DNA of 64,000 nt, taken from the NCBI GenBank assembly GCA_018334015.1, contig JAGXTI010000036.1, forward strand, positions 103,199 through 167,198. Direction: 5' to 3'. Made by a program: the position numbers and the translations under genes. The notes below the pieces were generated by a model that was given only the letters and a program-made list of their open reading frames with translations, had not been told where the DNA came from and made no database searches. Each line of letters opens with the position of its first letter. The first letter of the stretch is position 1. Of this stretch, positions 8,075 to 15,290 are shown in pieces. The DNA comes from Silanimonas sp. (GTDB lineage Bacteria > Pseudomonadota > Gammaproteobacteria > Xanthomonadales > Xanthomonadaceae).

Positions 8075-9091
8075 TTACCAGACCACTTCCGCCATCGAGC
8101 AGTTCAGGCCGGAACCGATGCCGAGCAGGGCGATGCGGCTGCCCTTCTTCAGTCGGCCCATTTCCTTGAGCTTGGAGAGCACGATCGGCACCGAGGCCGG
8201 GCCGATGTTGCCGTGTTCGTGGAAAATCGTCAGCACCTTGGCCGGGTCGATGCCGAAGGTCTTGAGGAAGGCCTCGGTGTGGGCGCGTGAGATCTGGTGG
8301 ATGACGAATTCGTCCATCTCCTCCACCGCCCAGCCGAGTGCCAGCTTGGCGGCGGCGAAGGTGAGCTGGGCCAGCTTGATGCCCTCGATCAGCAGCATGC
8401 GCGTGTCGGTGACCATGCGGTCGAGGTTGCCGCGGCAGAGGTGGCTCCACTGCGTGGCCGCACGGGTGACGCCGCCACGGTACTGCGGGGCGTCCGGCAC
8501 CAGTTCGCGGCGCGCCAGCACCATGGCGGCAGCACCGCAGCCGAGCGTCAGGCTGGCGAACTCGTTGCGGAATTCCTCGTGGGTGATGTCGTCGCGGTTC
8601 AGTCGCTCGATCGTCTTCTGGTAGACGATGTTGGCGTTCTCGGCGTTGACGATCAGGGCGTAGTCGATCTCGCCGCGCTCGATCATCCGGCCGGCGATGT
8701 CCATGCCGTTGATGAAGGCGAGGCAGGCGTTGGCGACGTCGAAGTTCTGGCAAGTGTCGGCCAGGCCGAGCTGGCCCGAGACAATGCTCGCGACCGAAGG
8801 CTCCAGGAAGTCGCGCGACACCGAGGTGTTGATCAGGATACCGACCCGTTCCGGGCCGATGCCGGCTTCATTCAGTGCCTTGCGGGCGACGTCGGTGGCG
8901 GCATCGGCGGTGGCCTGGCCCTCGTCCCAGAGTCGGCGGGAGTTGATTCCGGCCACATCGCGCAGCACGTCGGTCTTGATGCCGAGGCGGTCGAGCGTGG
9001 GCTTGAGGCGCAGGTTGATCTCGTCGGAGGACAACGCATGCGGCGCATCGACGTGCGACAGGCCGGCGATCGAAACGTGCTGGAACAGCAT
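8075..9091 (-). CDS. oleA: OleA, acyl-CoA condensing thiolase (3-oxoacyl-ACP synthase III-like)
   Basis: Catalyses head-to-head Claisen condensation of two long-chain acyl-CoAs to a beta-keto acid, the first step of olefin synthesis. The active-site cysteine is C123 in FDVANACLAFINGM, and the base glutamate typical of OleA is E97 in SRDFLEPSVASIV. The histidine and asparagine of the thiolase site are in FVIHQISRAHT and FHEHGNIGPAS. 338 residues, beginning MLFQHVSIAGLSHVDAPH. The FabH family shares the fold, but the E97 context and the oleBCD genes nearby mark OleA. It is separated from oleB by a terminator and the NYN gene, whereas ole genes are usually contiguous or nearly so. Confidence 0.92.
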   Translation of the reverse strand: MLFQHVSIAGLSHVDAPHALSSDEINLRLKPTLDRLGIKTDVLRDVAGINSRRLWDEGQATADAATDVARKALNEAGIGPERVGILINTSVSRDFLEPSVASIVSGQLGLADTCQNFDVANACLAFINGMDIAGRMIERGEIDYALIVNAENANIVYQKTIERLNRDDITHEEFRNEFASLTLGCGAAAMVLARRELVPDAPQYRGGVTRAATQWSHLCRGNLDRMVTDTRMLLIEGIKLAQLTFAAAKLALGWAVEEMDEFVIHQISRAHTEAFLKTFGIDPAKVLTIFHEHGNIGPASVPIVLSKLKEMGRLKKGSRIALLGIGSGLNCSMAEVVW

Positions 9092-9142
9092 GGGCAGGAG
9101 ACCCGGACGGGGAACGAACCCGGAAGTGTACCCCAGCCCGGC

Positions 9143-9544
9143 TCAGGGGTCGCGCAGGGGCAGTGTTTCGGCCTCGGTCGCGGGTGTGCGGGGCGCGTTG
9201 GCCGGGGCCGGCACCGCTCCGGCCGGGCCACAACGCCAGGCCCGGAAGCGCTGTTCGCCGTCGATTGGTTCGTTCAGCGCCTGCACGGTGTCGGCACCCA
9301 GCGCCGGGGCCTCGTTGCGGGCCAGCACTTCCAGCTCGTCGCGCACCTTGAGCTCGTTGCGGGCGATCGGGCCGAGCCGGTCCTTGACCGAGACGGTGAT
9401 CTCGCCACGGCGCTCGCAGGCGAGCGGCTGGCCGGGTGCTGCCACGCGCACCTGCACGCCGGCCGCTTGGATCGGGACGAAGGTGCAGGCCGACAGGCCG
9501 GCGGCGAGCACGGCGGTGGCGAGCAGACGGGGGCTTCGGCGCAT
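9143..9544 (-). CDS. DUF4156 family lipoprotein
   Basis: Small predicted outer-membrane or periplasmic lipoprotein. The ATG at 9544 opens MRRSPRLLATAVLAAGLSAC, a lipoprotein signal with lipobox LSAC, so the mature protein begins at that cysteine. The C-terminal part has the DUF4156 layout: CERRGEITVSVKDRLG, an ARNELKVRDELEVLARNEA segment and GADTVQALN. About 133 residues with a proline/alanine-rich tail. Codons upstream of 9544 are in frame but lack signal character. Function unknown. It follows oleA on the same strand orientation but reads away from the divergent SDR gene. Confidence 0.75.
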   Translation of the reverse strand: MRRSPRLLATAVLAAGLSACTFVPIQAAGVQVRVAAPGQPLACERRGEITVSVKDRLGPIARNELKVRDELEVLARNEAPALGADTVQALNEPIDGEQRFRAWRCGPAGAVPAPANAPRTPATEAETLPLRDP

Positions 9545-9675
9545 CGCGGCTGACTCCAAAGGAACACGAAAGACCCGATCATAGTGCCGATGGCCGGCTA
9601 AATCGGCGATGACCCCACACCCGGCATGTTCCGGTCTTGACGCCCGCACCACCGTCCGGGTTCCATCGTCAGACC

Positions 9676-10386
9676 ATGAAACCTCCTTCCCGTCGTGTCC
9701 TCGTCACCGGCTGCTCGCGCGGCATCGGTCTGGAATTCGTCCGCCAACTGCTGGCCCGCGGTGACCGCGTGCTGGCCACCTGCCGCGATCCGGCGCAAGC
9801 CGATGCGCTCAGCGCGCTGGCGGCCGATGCCGGTGCCGCACTTGGCATCGCGGCCCTTGAGGTCACCGATCCGGCCTCGCGGGCGGCGGTGCTGGCCGCC
9901 GCTGAGGCTCGCTGGGGAGCGCTCGATGTGCTGATCAACAACGCCGGGGTGCTGCGCCGTGGCGAGGTCTTCGGTGCGCTCGACGCTCATGACTTCCGGG
10001 CCGCTTTCGAGACCAACACCCTGGCCCCGCTGCTGTTCACCGAGGCCGCTGCGCCACTCTTGGCGCGGGGCGAGGTGCCCCGTGTTGCCTATCTCAGCTC
10101 GACGCTCGGTTCCATCGCCAACACCCAGGGCTTCTACACGGTGAGCTACGGTGTGACCAAGGCCGGTCTCAACATGGGCGCACGCCACCTGGCCGCCCCG
10201 CTCGCAGCACTCGGCATCCGTAGTGTGCTGCTGCACCCGGGCTGGGTGCAGACCGAAATGGGCGGCGCGGGCGCCACGCTGACCCCGACCGAATCGGTGC
10301 GCGGCCTGCTCGCGGTGATCGACGGCCTGTCGGATGAGGCGCGCGCGCCCTTCCTCGACTGGCGCGGCGAACCGCTGCCGTGGTGA
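9676..10386 (+). CDS. SDR family NAD(P)-dependent oxidoreductase
   Basis: Classical short-chain dehydrogenase of unknown substrate, close in pattern to the carbonyl-reductase-like C-factor group. Visible are the cofactor loop VLVTGCSRGIGLEFVRQLL, the NNAG motif in DVLINNAGVLRRGEV, a catalytic Ser in VAYLSSTLGSI, and YGVTKAGLNMGARHL with the YxxxK pair. The PGWVQTEMGG element follows. About 236 residues. The ATG at 9676 is chosen because the glycine motif follows at the normal distance. The downstream gene starts inside its stop region, so the two are translationally coupled. Confidence 0.85.
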   Translation: MKPPSRRVLVTGCSRGIGLEFVRQLLARGDRVLATCRDPAQADALSALAADAGAALGIAALEVTDPASRAAVLAAAEARWGALDVLINNAGVLRRGEVFGALDAHDFRAAFETNTLAPLLFTEAAAPLLARGEVPRVAYLSSTLGSIANTQGFYTVSYGVTKAGLNMGARHLAAPLAALGIRSVLLHPGWVQTEMGGAGATLTPTESVRGLLAVIDGLSDEARAPFLDWRGEPLPW

Positions 10387-11168
10387 GGTCGGCGGCGGCC
10401 CTGCTGCTGGTTCTGCTTTCGGCCTTGCCTTGGTCCAGCTTGCGGGCGGCCGACACCCGTTACCTCACCGACACCGCCTGGGCGCGCGATCCGGTCGATC
10501 AACGCCTGCTCTACCGCGAACAGCACGGCCTGCGCCTTGCTCCCGACGGCCGCCTGCTCGAACGGCGGGTGCTCTACCGCTGCGCCGACGGCACCGCCTT
10601 TGCGCGCAAAAGGGTCGATTACCGCGCCGATGCCGAGGCCCCGGCGTTCGCCCTGGACGACGCCCGCAGCGGTTACCGCGAGGGTCTGCGCCTTCGCGAG
10701 GGTCGCCGCGAGGTCTTCGTGCAGAACCCCGGCGAGACCGAACGCAGCGCGTGGCTGGACGATGCCCCGCTGGTGGCCGATGCCGGTTTCGACCAGTGGA
10801 CTCGCGCCCGCTGGGATCAGCTCAGCGCCGGTGAACGTCTTCGTCTGCGTTTTCTGGTGCCCTCGCGGCTGAGCGCCTACACCTTCTCGGTGCAGGCCCT
10901 GCCAACCCGCCCGGACTCTGGCGAACAGCGCTTCCGCCTGCGCTTGAGCGGCTGGCTGGGTTGGCTGGCGCCCCACATCGACGTGAGCTACGCCACCCGC
11001 GATCGCCGCCTGCTGCGCTTCGAGGGCCTCTCCAACCTGCGTGACGATCGTGGCGAGCGGCCCTTGCTGGTCCGCATCGATTTCCCCGAACCGGCGCAGC
11101 CGGCCAGCGCTGCCGATTTTGCCGCGCTCGATGCCGAGCCCTTGCGCGCCTGCCGGGTGAGTGGCTGA
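10380..11168 (+). CDS. Hypothetical exported protein
   Basis: Starts at a GTG at 10380 that overlaps the stop of the preceding SDR gene. The N-terminus has a signal peptide (SAAALLLVLLSALPWSSLRA, cleaved about AADT), so the product is probably periplasmic. The rest, about 240 residues, is rich in Arg, Leu and acidic residues without a catalytic motif I recognise. Segments such as RYLTDTAWARDPVDQRLLYREQ and FDFPE-like endings resemble conserved hypothetical proteins of the order rather than any named family. Coupling to the SDR gene suggests joint expression but not a function. Confidence 0.72.
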   Translation: MVRSAAALLLVLLSALPWSSLRAADTRYLTDTAWARDPVDQRLLYREQHGLRLAPDGRLLERRVLYRCADGTAFARKRVDYRADAEAPAFALDDARSGYREGLRLREGRREVFVQNPGETERSAWLDDAPLVADAGFDQWTRARWDQLSAGERLRLRFLVPSRLSAYTFSVQALPTRPDSGEQRFRLRLSGWLGWLAPHIDVSYATRDRRLLRFEGLSNLRDDRGERPLLVRIDFPEPAQPASAADFAALDAEPLRACRVSG

Positions 11169-11214
11169 GCCTTCTTGAGGCTCGCCCAGCCGCAATAGGC
11201 CTGCACCCGAGCCC

Positions 11215-12495
11215 TCAGGCGTGCTGCCCGGCTGCGAAGCCGGACGCCCACGCCCACTGGAAGTTGTAGCCGCCAAGCCAGCCGGTGACATCGAGCACTT
11301 CGCCGACGAAATACAGCCCCGGCACGCGGCGGCTTTCCATGGTGCTGGACGACACCTCGCGGGTGTCGACGCCACCCAGCGTGACCTCGGCGGTGCGGTA
11401 GCCCTCGGTACCGCTGCACACCAGCGCGAAGCGTGCGAGTTGCGCGGCGATCGCGGCCAGGGCCTTCGGCTCGTACTGGCGCATCGGCCGGCTTTCGAAC
11501 GCCGTCTCGCATAGCCTCTCGGCGAAGCGCTTGGGCAGCAGTTCGGCGAGCACGGTACGCAGCTGCGCGTCGGGCCGCGACTGGCGCAGCGCGCTGAGCG
11601 TGGCGAGCGCGTCCTGGCCCGGCAGCAGGTCGAGCTCGAGCGGCTCGCCCGGTTGCCAGTAGTTCGAGATCTGCAGGATGGCCGGCCCGCTGATGCCGCG
11701 ATGGGTGATCAGCATCGCATTGGTGAACGCGGTCTTGCCGGCACGCGCGGTGATGGGCAGCGCCACACCCGCCAGTTCGGCCATCTGCTCGGCCGGCTTG
11801 CCGGTCTGGGTGAGCGGCACGAGGCCGGCGCGGGTGGGCAGCACGGCGTGGCCGAACTGCCTCGCCAGCGCGTAGCCGAAGCCGGTGGCGCCCAGACTGG
11901 GGATGGAAAGACCACCGGTGGCGACCACCAGCGAGTCGCACTCGATCACGCCCTGCGAACTGGCGACGCGGAAGCGCGGGGCGCCGGCGGGTGCATCCGG
12001 CATCTGCCCGAGGCCCGCATCCGGCGCGGGGCGATCGGCTTGGGTGGTCGCCGCTCCGGTCGCCAGTGCCGCCACCGATTCCACCGAGCATGAGGTCCGC
12101 ACCTCCACGCCGGCCTGCTCGCACTCGGCCAGCAGCATCGCGACGATCGGCTTGCTGCTGTCGTCGCAGAACAGCTGGCCCAGTTCTTTCTCGTGGTAGG
12201 CGATGCCGTGGCGCTCGACCATCGCGATGAAATGCGCCGGCGTGTAGCGCGCCAGCGCCGATTTGCAGAAGTGCGGATTGGCCGAAAGGAAGTGGTCTGG
12301 TCGCGTTCCGGTGTTCGTGAAGTTGCAGCGCCCGCCGCCCGACATCAGGATCTTTTTGCCGCAGCGATTGGCGTGCTCGATGACGCGCACGCGGCGACCG
12401 CGCTGGCCGGCGTTGAGCGCCGTCATCAGCCCAGCCGCGCCGCCGCCGATCACGCACACCTCGACGCGCTCCACGTTCGTTCGCCGCTCCCTCAT
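11215..12495 (-). CDS. HI0933-type flavoprotein (NAD(P)/FAD-dependent oxidoreductase)
   Basis: Two-dinucleotide-binding flavoprotein of the HI0933/YhiN family, whose biochemical role is poorly defined. The FAD motif is VCVIGGGAAGLMTALNAGQRG, followed by the family signature GKKILMSGGGRCNFTNTG. Later motifs are VVATGGLSIPSLGATGFGY, RGISGPAILQISNYW and, near the C-terminus, GLYFVGEVLDVTGWLGGYNF with the final FAD-contact region. 426 residues, normal. The ATG at 12495 gives a short extra N-terminus (MRERRTNVER) before the fold begins. The yaeQ gene is just upstream on the same strand, 10 bp away, so both are probably in one transcript. Confidence 0.9.
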   Translation of the reverse strand: MRERRTNVERVEVCVIGGGAAGLMTALNAGQRGRRVRVIEHANRCGKKILMSGGGRCNFTNTGTRPDHFLSANPHFCKSALARYTPAHFIAMVERHGIAYHEKELGQLFCDDSSKPIVAMLLAECEQAGVEVRTSCSVESVAALATGAATTQADRPAPDAGLGQMPDAPAGAPRFRVASSQGVIECDSLVVATGGLSIPSLGATGFGYALARQFGHAVLPTRAGLVPLTQTGKPAEQMAELAGVALPITARAGKTAFTNAMLITHRGISGPAILQISNYWQPGEPLELDLLPGQDALATLSALRQSRPDAQLRTVLAELLPKRFAERLCETAFESRPMRQYEPKALAAIAAQLARFALVCSGTEGYRTAEVTLGGVDTREVSSSTMESRRVPGLYFVGEVLDVTGWLGGYNFQWAWASGFAAGQHA

Positions 12496-12505
12496 TAGCT
12501 TGCCG

Positions 12506-13051
12506 CTACGCCGCTCGCTGGTGCCACACCGGCGTCACGGCCACGCTGCCGCTTTCGCCCAACAGCTGCACGTCGCCTTCCTCGATCAGGCACTGCAGGT
12601 CCATGCCGCGCGCCAGCAGCGCGGCCAGCGCCTCAGCACTGCCGGCCGGCAGTTCGACCACGCCCAGGTTGGCGCAGCGGGTGAGCGCAGCGGCGTTCTT
12701 CTCCCACCAGAGGCCGAAGCCGCGGCCGCTGTAGCCGACCACGGTGACGCGACGCGAACGCCCGCAGGCGCGGCGCACATCGGCTTCGTCGGGCTGGCCG
12801 AGTTCGATCCAGTGCTCGATATCGCCGGTGCGCGAGCGCAGCCAGAGGTCGGGTTCGCCCTCGCTGCTCAGGCCGCGGCCGAACTCGAGGCGCTCGTCGG
12901 CGAACAGCCCGAAGGCGAGCAGGCGCACCATCAGCCGCGCATCGGTTTCCGACGGGTGCTGGGCCAGGGTCAGCGTGTGCGAGGCGTAGTAGTGGCGATC
13001 GAGGTCGGAGACCTGCAGCGTCGCGCGGTGGACGGTGGCTTTGAGCGCCAT
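12506..13051 (-). CDS. yaeQ: YaeQ family protein (PD-(D/E)XK nuclease-like fold)
   Basis: Conserved cytoplasmic protein of about 181 residues with a restriction-endonuclease-like fold and no settled function. The ATG at 13051 begins MALKATVHRATLQVSDLDRH, which is the standard YaeQ start. The conserved block HPSETDARLMVRLLAFGLFA follows, with the fold's acidic core in EGEPDLWLRS and HWIELGQPDE. Further upstream codons are in frame but have no family similarity. It sits 10 bp before the HI0933-type gene. Confidence 0.88.
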   Translation of the reverse strand: MALKATVHRATLQVSDLDRHYYASHTLTLAQHPSETDARLMVRLLAFGLFADERLEFGRGLSSEGEPDLWLRSRTGDIEHWIELGQPDEADVRRACGRSRRVTVVGYSGRGFGLWWEKNAAALTRCANLGVVELPAGSAEALAALLARGMDLQCLIEEGDVQLLGESGSVAVTPVWHQRAA

Positions 13052-13112
13052 GAGGGGGCCGTTCGGGGGTGGCGGCCATTCTAAGGGCCGATCGCGTCTT
13101 CGATGAGGCGGG

Positions 13113-14453
13113 TCACGGGTCGGGCTGCTGCATTCGCGCTTCGAGTTGATCGATGGGCAGGTAGTGGACGCGACGCCCCACGCGCACTTGACGCAACCAG
13201 CCTTTGGCGACAAGGCCGAGCAGGTCCGTGCGCGCCGTAACGCCACTGATGCGATGTGATGTGGCGTGGGAGTCGTGCGTGTACTCGGCCTCCGGCCGGC
13301 GCAGTGCATGATCGAGCAGTGCAAGCTGGCGATGGTTGAGATCGCCACGGTCGACGAGCCGGCGCCGCAGCGACAGCTGTGCGCGCCCCTTCCGCTCGAC
13401 GTAGGCGAACAGCTCCGCTACCGCCTGGTCGAGCACTTCAAGTTGCTGGATCAGGAAGTAGGTCGCGTCCTGGGCATCGCTTTCGACTTGCTGGTAGGCC
13501 AGCTCGTAAGGCCGTCGGTTGCGATAGAGCAAGCGCGAGATCGAGAAGAACTCGGCCAGCCAATAACCACGGTGCAGCATCGACCAGTAGAACAGCGCAC
13601 GTGCCGTACGCCCATTGCCGTCGTAGAAGGGGTGGTCGTAGGCCAGCTGGAAGTGCAGCAGGATCGAGCGGATGACCGGATGCAGGTACTGGCTGTTCTC
13701 GATGTCCGGCGCATTGGCGAACTCGACGAGCGCCGCCATCCGATCCGGCAGCTGCTCGGCCGGCGGCGGCGTGTGCACGACCCGGTTGACGCGGTGATCG
13801 ATCACGTCGACGCGCACCTCGCCCGGGCGCTGGACCCTGCCGGCCTGCCCCGGATCGTCCAGCGTGCCGTCGGTGAGGATGCGGTGCAGCTCGAGGATGC
13901 CTTCCAGACTCAGCGGTGCGGCCGCCATCTCTCGCAGGCGCTCCATCGCCCGGAAGTTGTTGAGGATCATCCGCTCATCGCGGTTCATCGGCTCGCGACG
14001 GGAGCGAAGCATGTCTTTCGCCGCCTCGCGCGTGCTGACCGCGCCCTCGAACAGGCTGGAATGGATCGCTTCCTCCATTAACGAGCTGGCCAGGTATTGA
14101 TCGCGGGTCGCGGGATTCGCTGCGGCCTGCGGCAGCGCCTGCCGACCCGCCAGAAGGCGGTCCATCTTCGATACGCCCAGCTCGACCCGCGCGTGACGGG
14201 TGTAGGTGAGCGGCGTGTCGTTGGTGGCTCGCAGCAGCGGCACGCGGACTGCGGCGCTGGAGCGGCGCCACTTCAAGGCGAACCACCACTCCCGATCGGA
14301 CAGGCCGCCCGGTGGCTTCCGGTGCCGAAGCGATTCCCAATGGAGGTAGGCCGAATCGTCCAGCCCGGCCGAGCGCTCGAGAACTGCGGCGACCCGATCC
14401 GGCAGCAGGCGGAACAGGTCGTTAAGTGCCGGGGTTGGCGGGAGCGGCTTCAC
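13113..14453 (-). CDS. Fic family protein (predicted AMP transferase)
   Basis: Fic proteins move AMP or a related group from a nucleotide to a target hydroxyl. The active-site motif HPFYDGNGRTAR is at residues 274-285 and is intact. An inhibitory motif of the S-x-x-x-E-G type, SSLFEG, lies N-terminal to the Fic core at residues 132-137, which marks a class II self-inhibited enzyme. The first 110 residues form a Fic N-terminal domain and the last 80 look like a winged helix (TSHRISGVTARTDLLGLVAKGWLRQV), suggesting DNA binding or autoregulation. 446 residues. The start codon is GTG at 14453 and the predicted promoter is so close that the mRNA may be leaderless. No antitoxin gene is adjacent. 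Confidence 0.9.
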   Translation of the reverse strand: MKPLPPTPALNDLFRLLPDRVAAVLERSAGLDDSAYLHWESLRHRKPPGGLSDREWWFALKWRRSSAAVRVPLLRATNDTPLTYTRHARVELGVSKMDRLLAGRQALPQAAANPATRDQYLASSLMEEAIHSSLFEGAVSTREAAKDMLRSRREPMNRDERMILNNFRAMERLREMAAAPLSLEGILELHRILTDGTLDDPGQAGRVQRPGEVRVDVIDHRVNRVVHTPPPAEQLPDRMAALVEFANAPDIENSQYLHPVIRSILLHFQLAYDHPFYDGNGRTARALFYWSMLHRGYWLAEFFSISRLLYRNRRPYELAYQQVESDAQDATYFLIQQLEVLDQAVAELFAYVERKGRAQLSLRRRLVDRGDLNHRQLALLDHALRRPEAEYTHDSHATSHRISGVTARTDLLGLVAKGWLRQVRVGRRVHYLPIDQLEARMQQPDP

Positions 14454-14461
14454 AGAACAAC

Positions 14462-14489
14462 TTTTAAGTTTTAAGAGAACTTAATTCAA
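14462..14489 (-). promoter_or_regulatory. Candidate promoter of the Fic gene
   Basis: Read on the minus strand, TTGAAT (14489-14484) and TTAAAA (14467-14462) are 16 bp apart, acceptable -35 and -10 hexamers in an AT-rich patch that stands out from its surroundings. Transcription would begin near 14455, two bases before the GTG start. Overlapping short inverted repeats (AACTT/AAGTT and CTTGAATTAAG) could be an operator for the protein's own C-terminal winged helix. This is inference from spacing alone. Confidence 0.4.
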
Positions 14490-14694
14490 GCTTTGTTCGT
14501 CCGGGTTGCCGTCAAGGTGCGTGAATCGGGTTCCAAGCCTCTGATTCGACTGACGTTTATCTGCGAGCCGGCGTCATGGCGTACATGGCGCGCTGAGGAT
14601 CAGCGCCGGTCGGGATGGCCTCGAAGGGGTCCGTCGCAGCCCATGCGACGCGAGCGCGCAAGTCTGCGGCCCCGACCCGATCGCCGAGGGCGCC

Positions 14695-15234
14695 ATGAAC
14701 CGCCGACAGTTCCTGCTGACCTCGCCCGTCGCCGCTGCCGGTGCCGCCATGCACACCTTGGCGAGTGCAGCGCCCGATACGGCCCCGCTGCTCGATCCGG
14801 TTGTCCAGCGCAGGCTGCTTCATCAGGCCGGTGCCGACTTCACCGCGCTCGTCGACTTACGCCATCGCTGGTGGTTGCACCCGGATGCCCGCGCCAAGGC
14901 GACGGCGATGGTCAATGCGCTGGCCGAGGTCTGGTGCCGACGCCGTGGCATCGCGCAGAGCGAGCCCGGCTACCCGGACTGGCTGTACCTCGCGCAGCTG
15001 CAGAAGGACGAAACCAGCGGTGTGCCGTGGCGGGCCGCGCACCTCGCCCTCAGTGGCTTGAACAAGCACGCCGACCACCTGCGGAACTGGCACGCCGAGG
15101 CGAAACGAAAAAACCGTGAGGTGTTGTACTCGAGCATCGAGCACTCGCGTCGCGAAGTGAACGCCGTGATCGATGCCTGCGGCGCCTGCATGGAAGCCGT
15201 GCATCGCAGGATCTCCGCCGAATGCAGCGTATGA
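14695..15234 (+). CDS. Tat-signal hypothetical protein
   Basis: Opens with MNRRQFLLTSPVAAAGAAMH, a twin-arginine signal (RRQFLL) followed by a hydrophobic stretch and an alanine-rich cleavage region, so the folded product is probably exported through Tat. The mature part of about 155 residues is helical and rich in His, Arg and Trp, for example DLRHRWWLHPDARAKATAM and HADHLRNWHAEAKRKNRE, and ends with a CGAC motif near the C-terminus. No enzyme family is recognised. It stands alone between a divergent Fic gene and a convergent restriction enzyme gene. Confidence 0.65.
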   Translation: MNRRQFLLTSPVAAAGAAMHTLASAAPDTAPLLDPVVQRRLLHQAGADFTALVDLRHRWWLHPDARAKATAMVNALAEVWCRRRGIAQSEPGYPDWLYLAQLQKDETSGVPWRAAHLALSGLNKHADHLRNWHAEAKRKNREVLYSSIEHSRREVNAVIDACGACMEAVHRRISAECSV

Positions 15235-15290
15235 ATCGCTGGCTGTCTACAAGCGGAACATTGAGAAGTGCGGTTGGGGCGCCATGCCGA

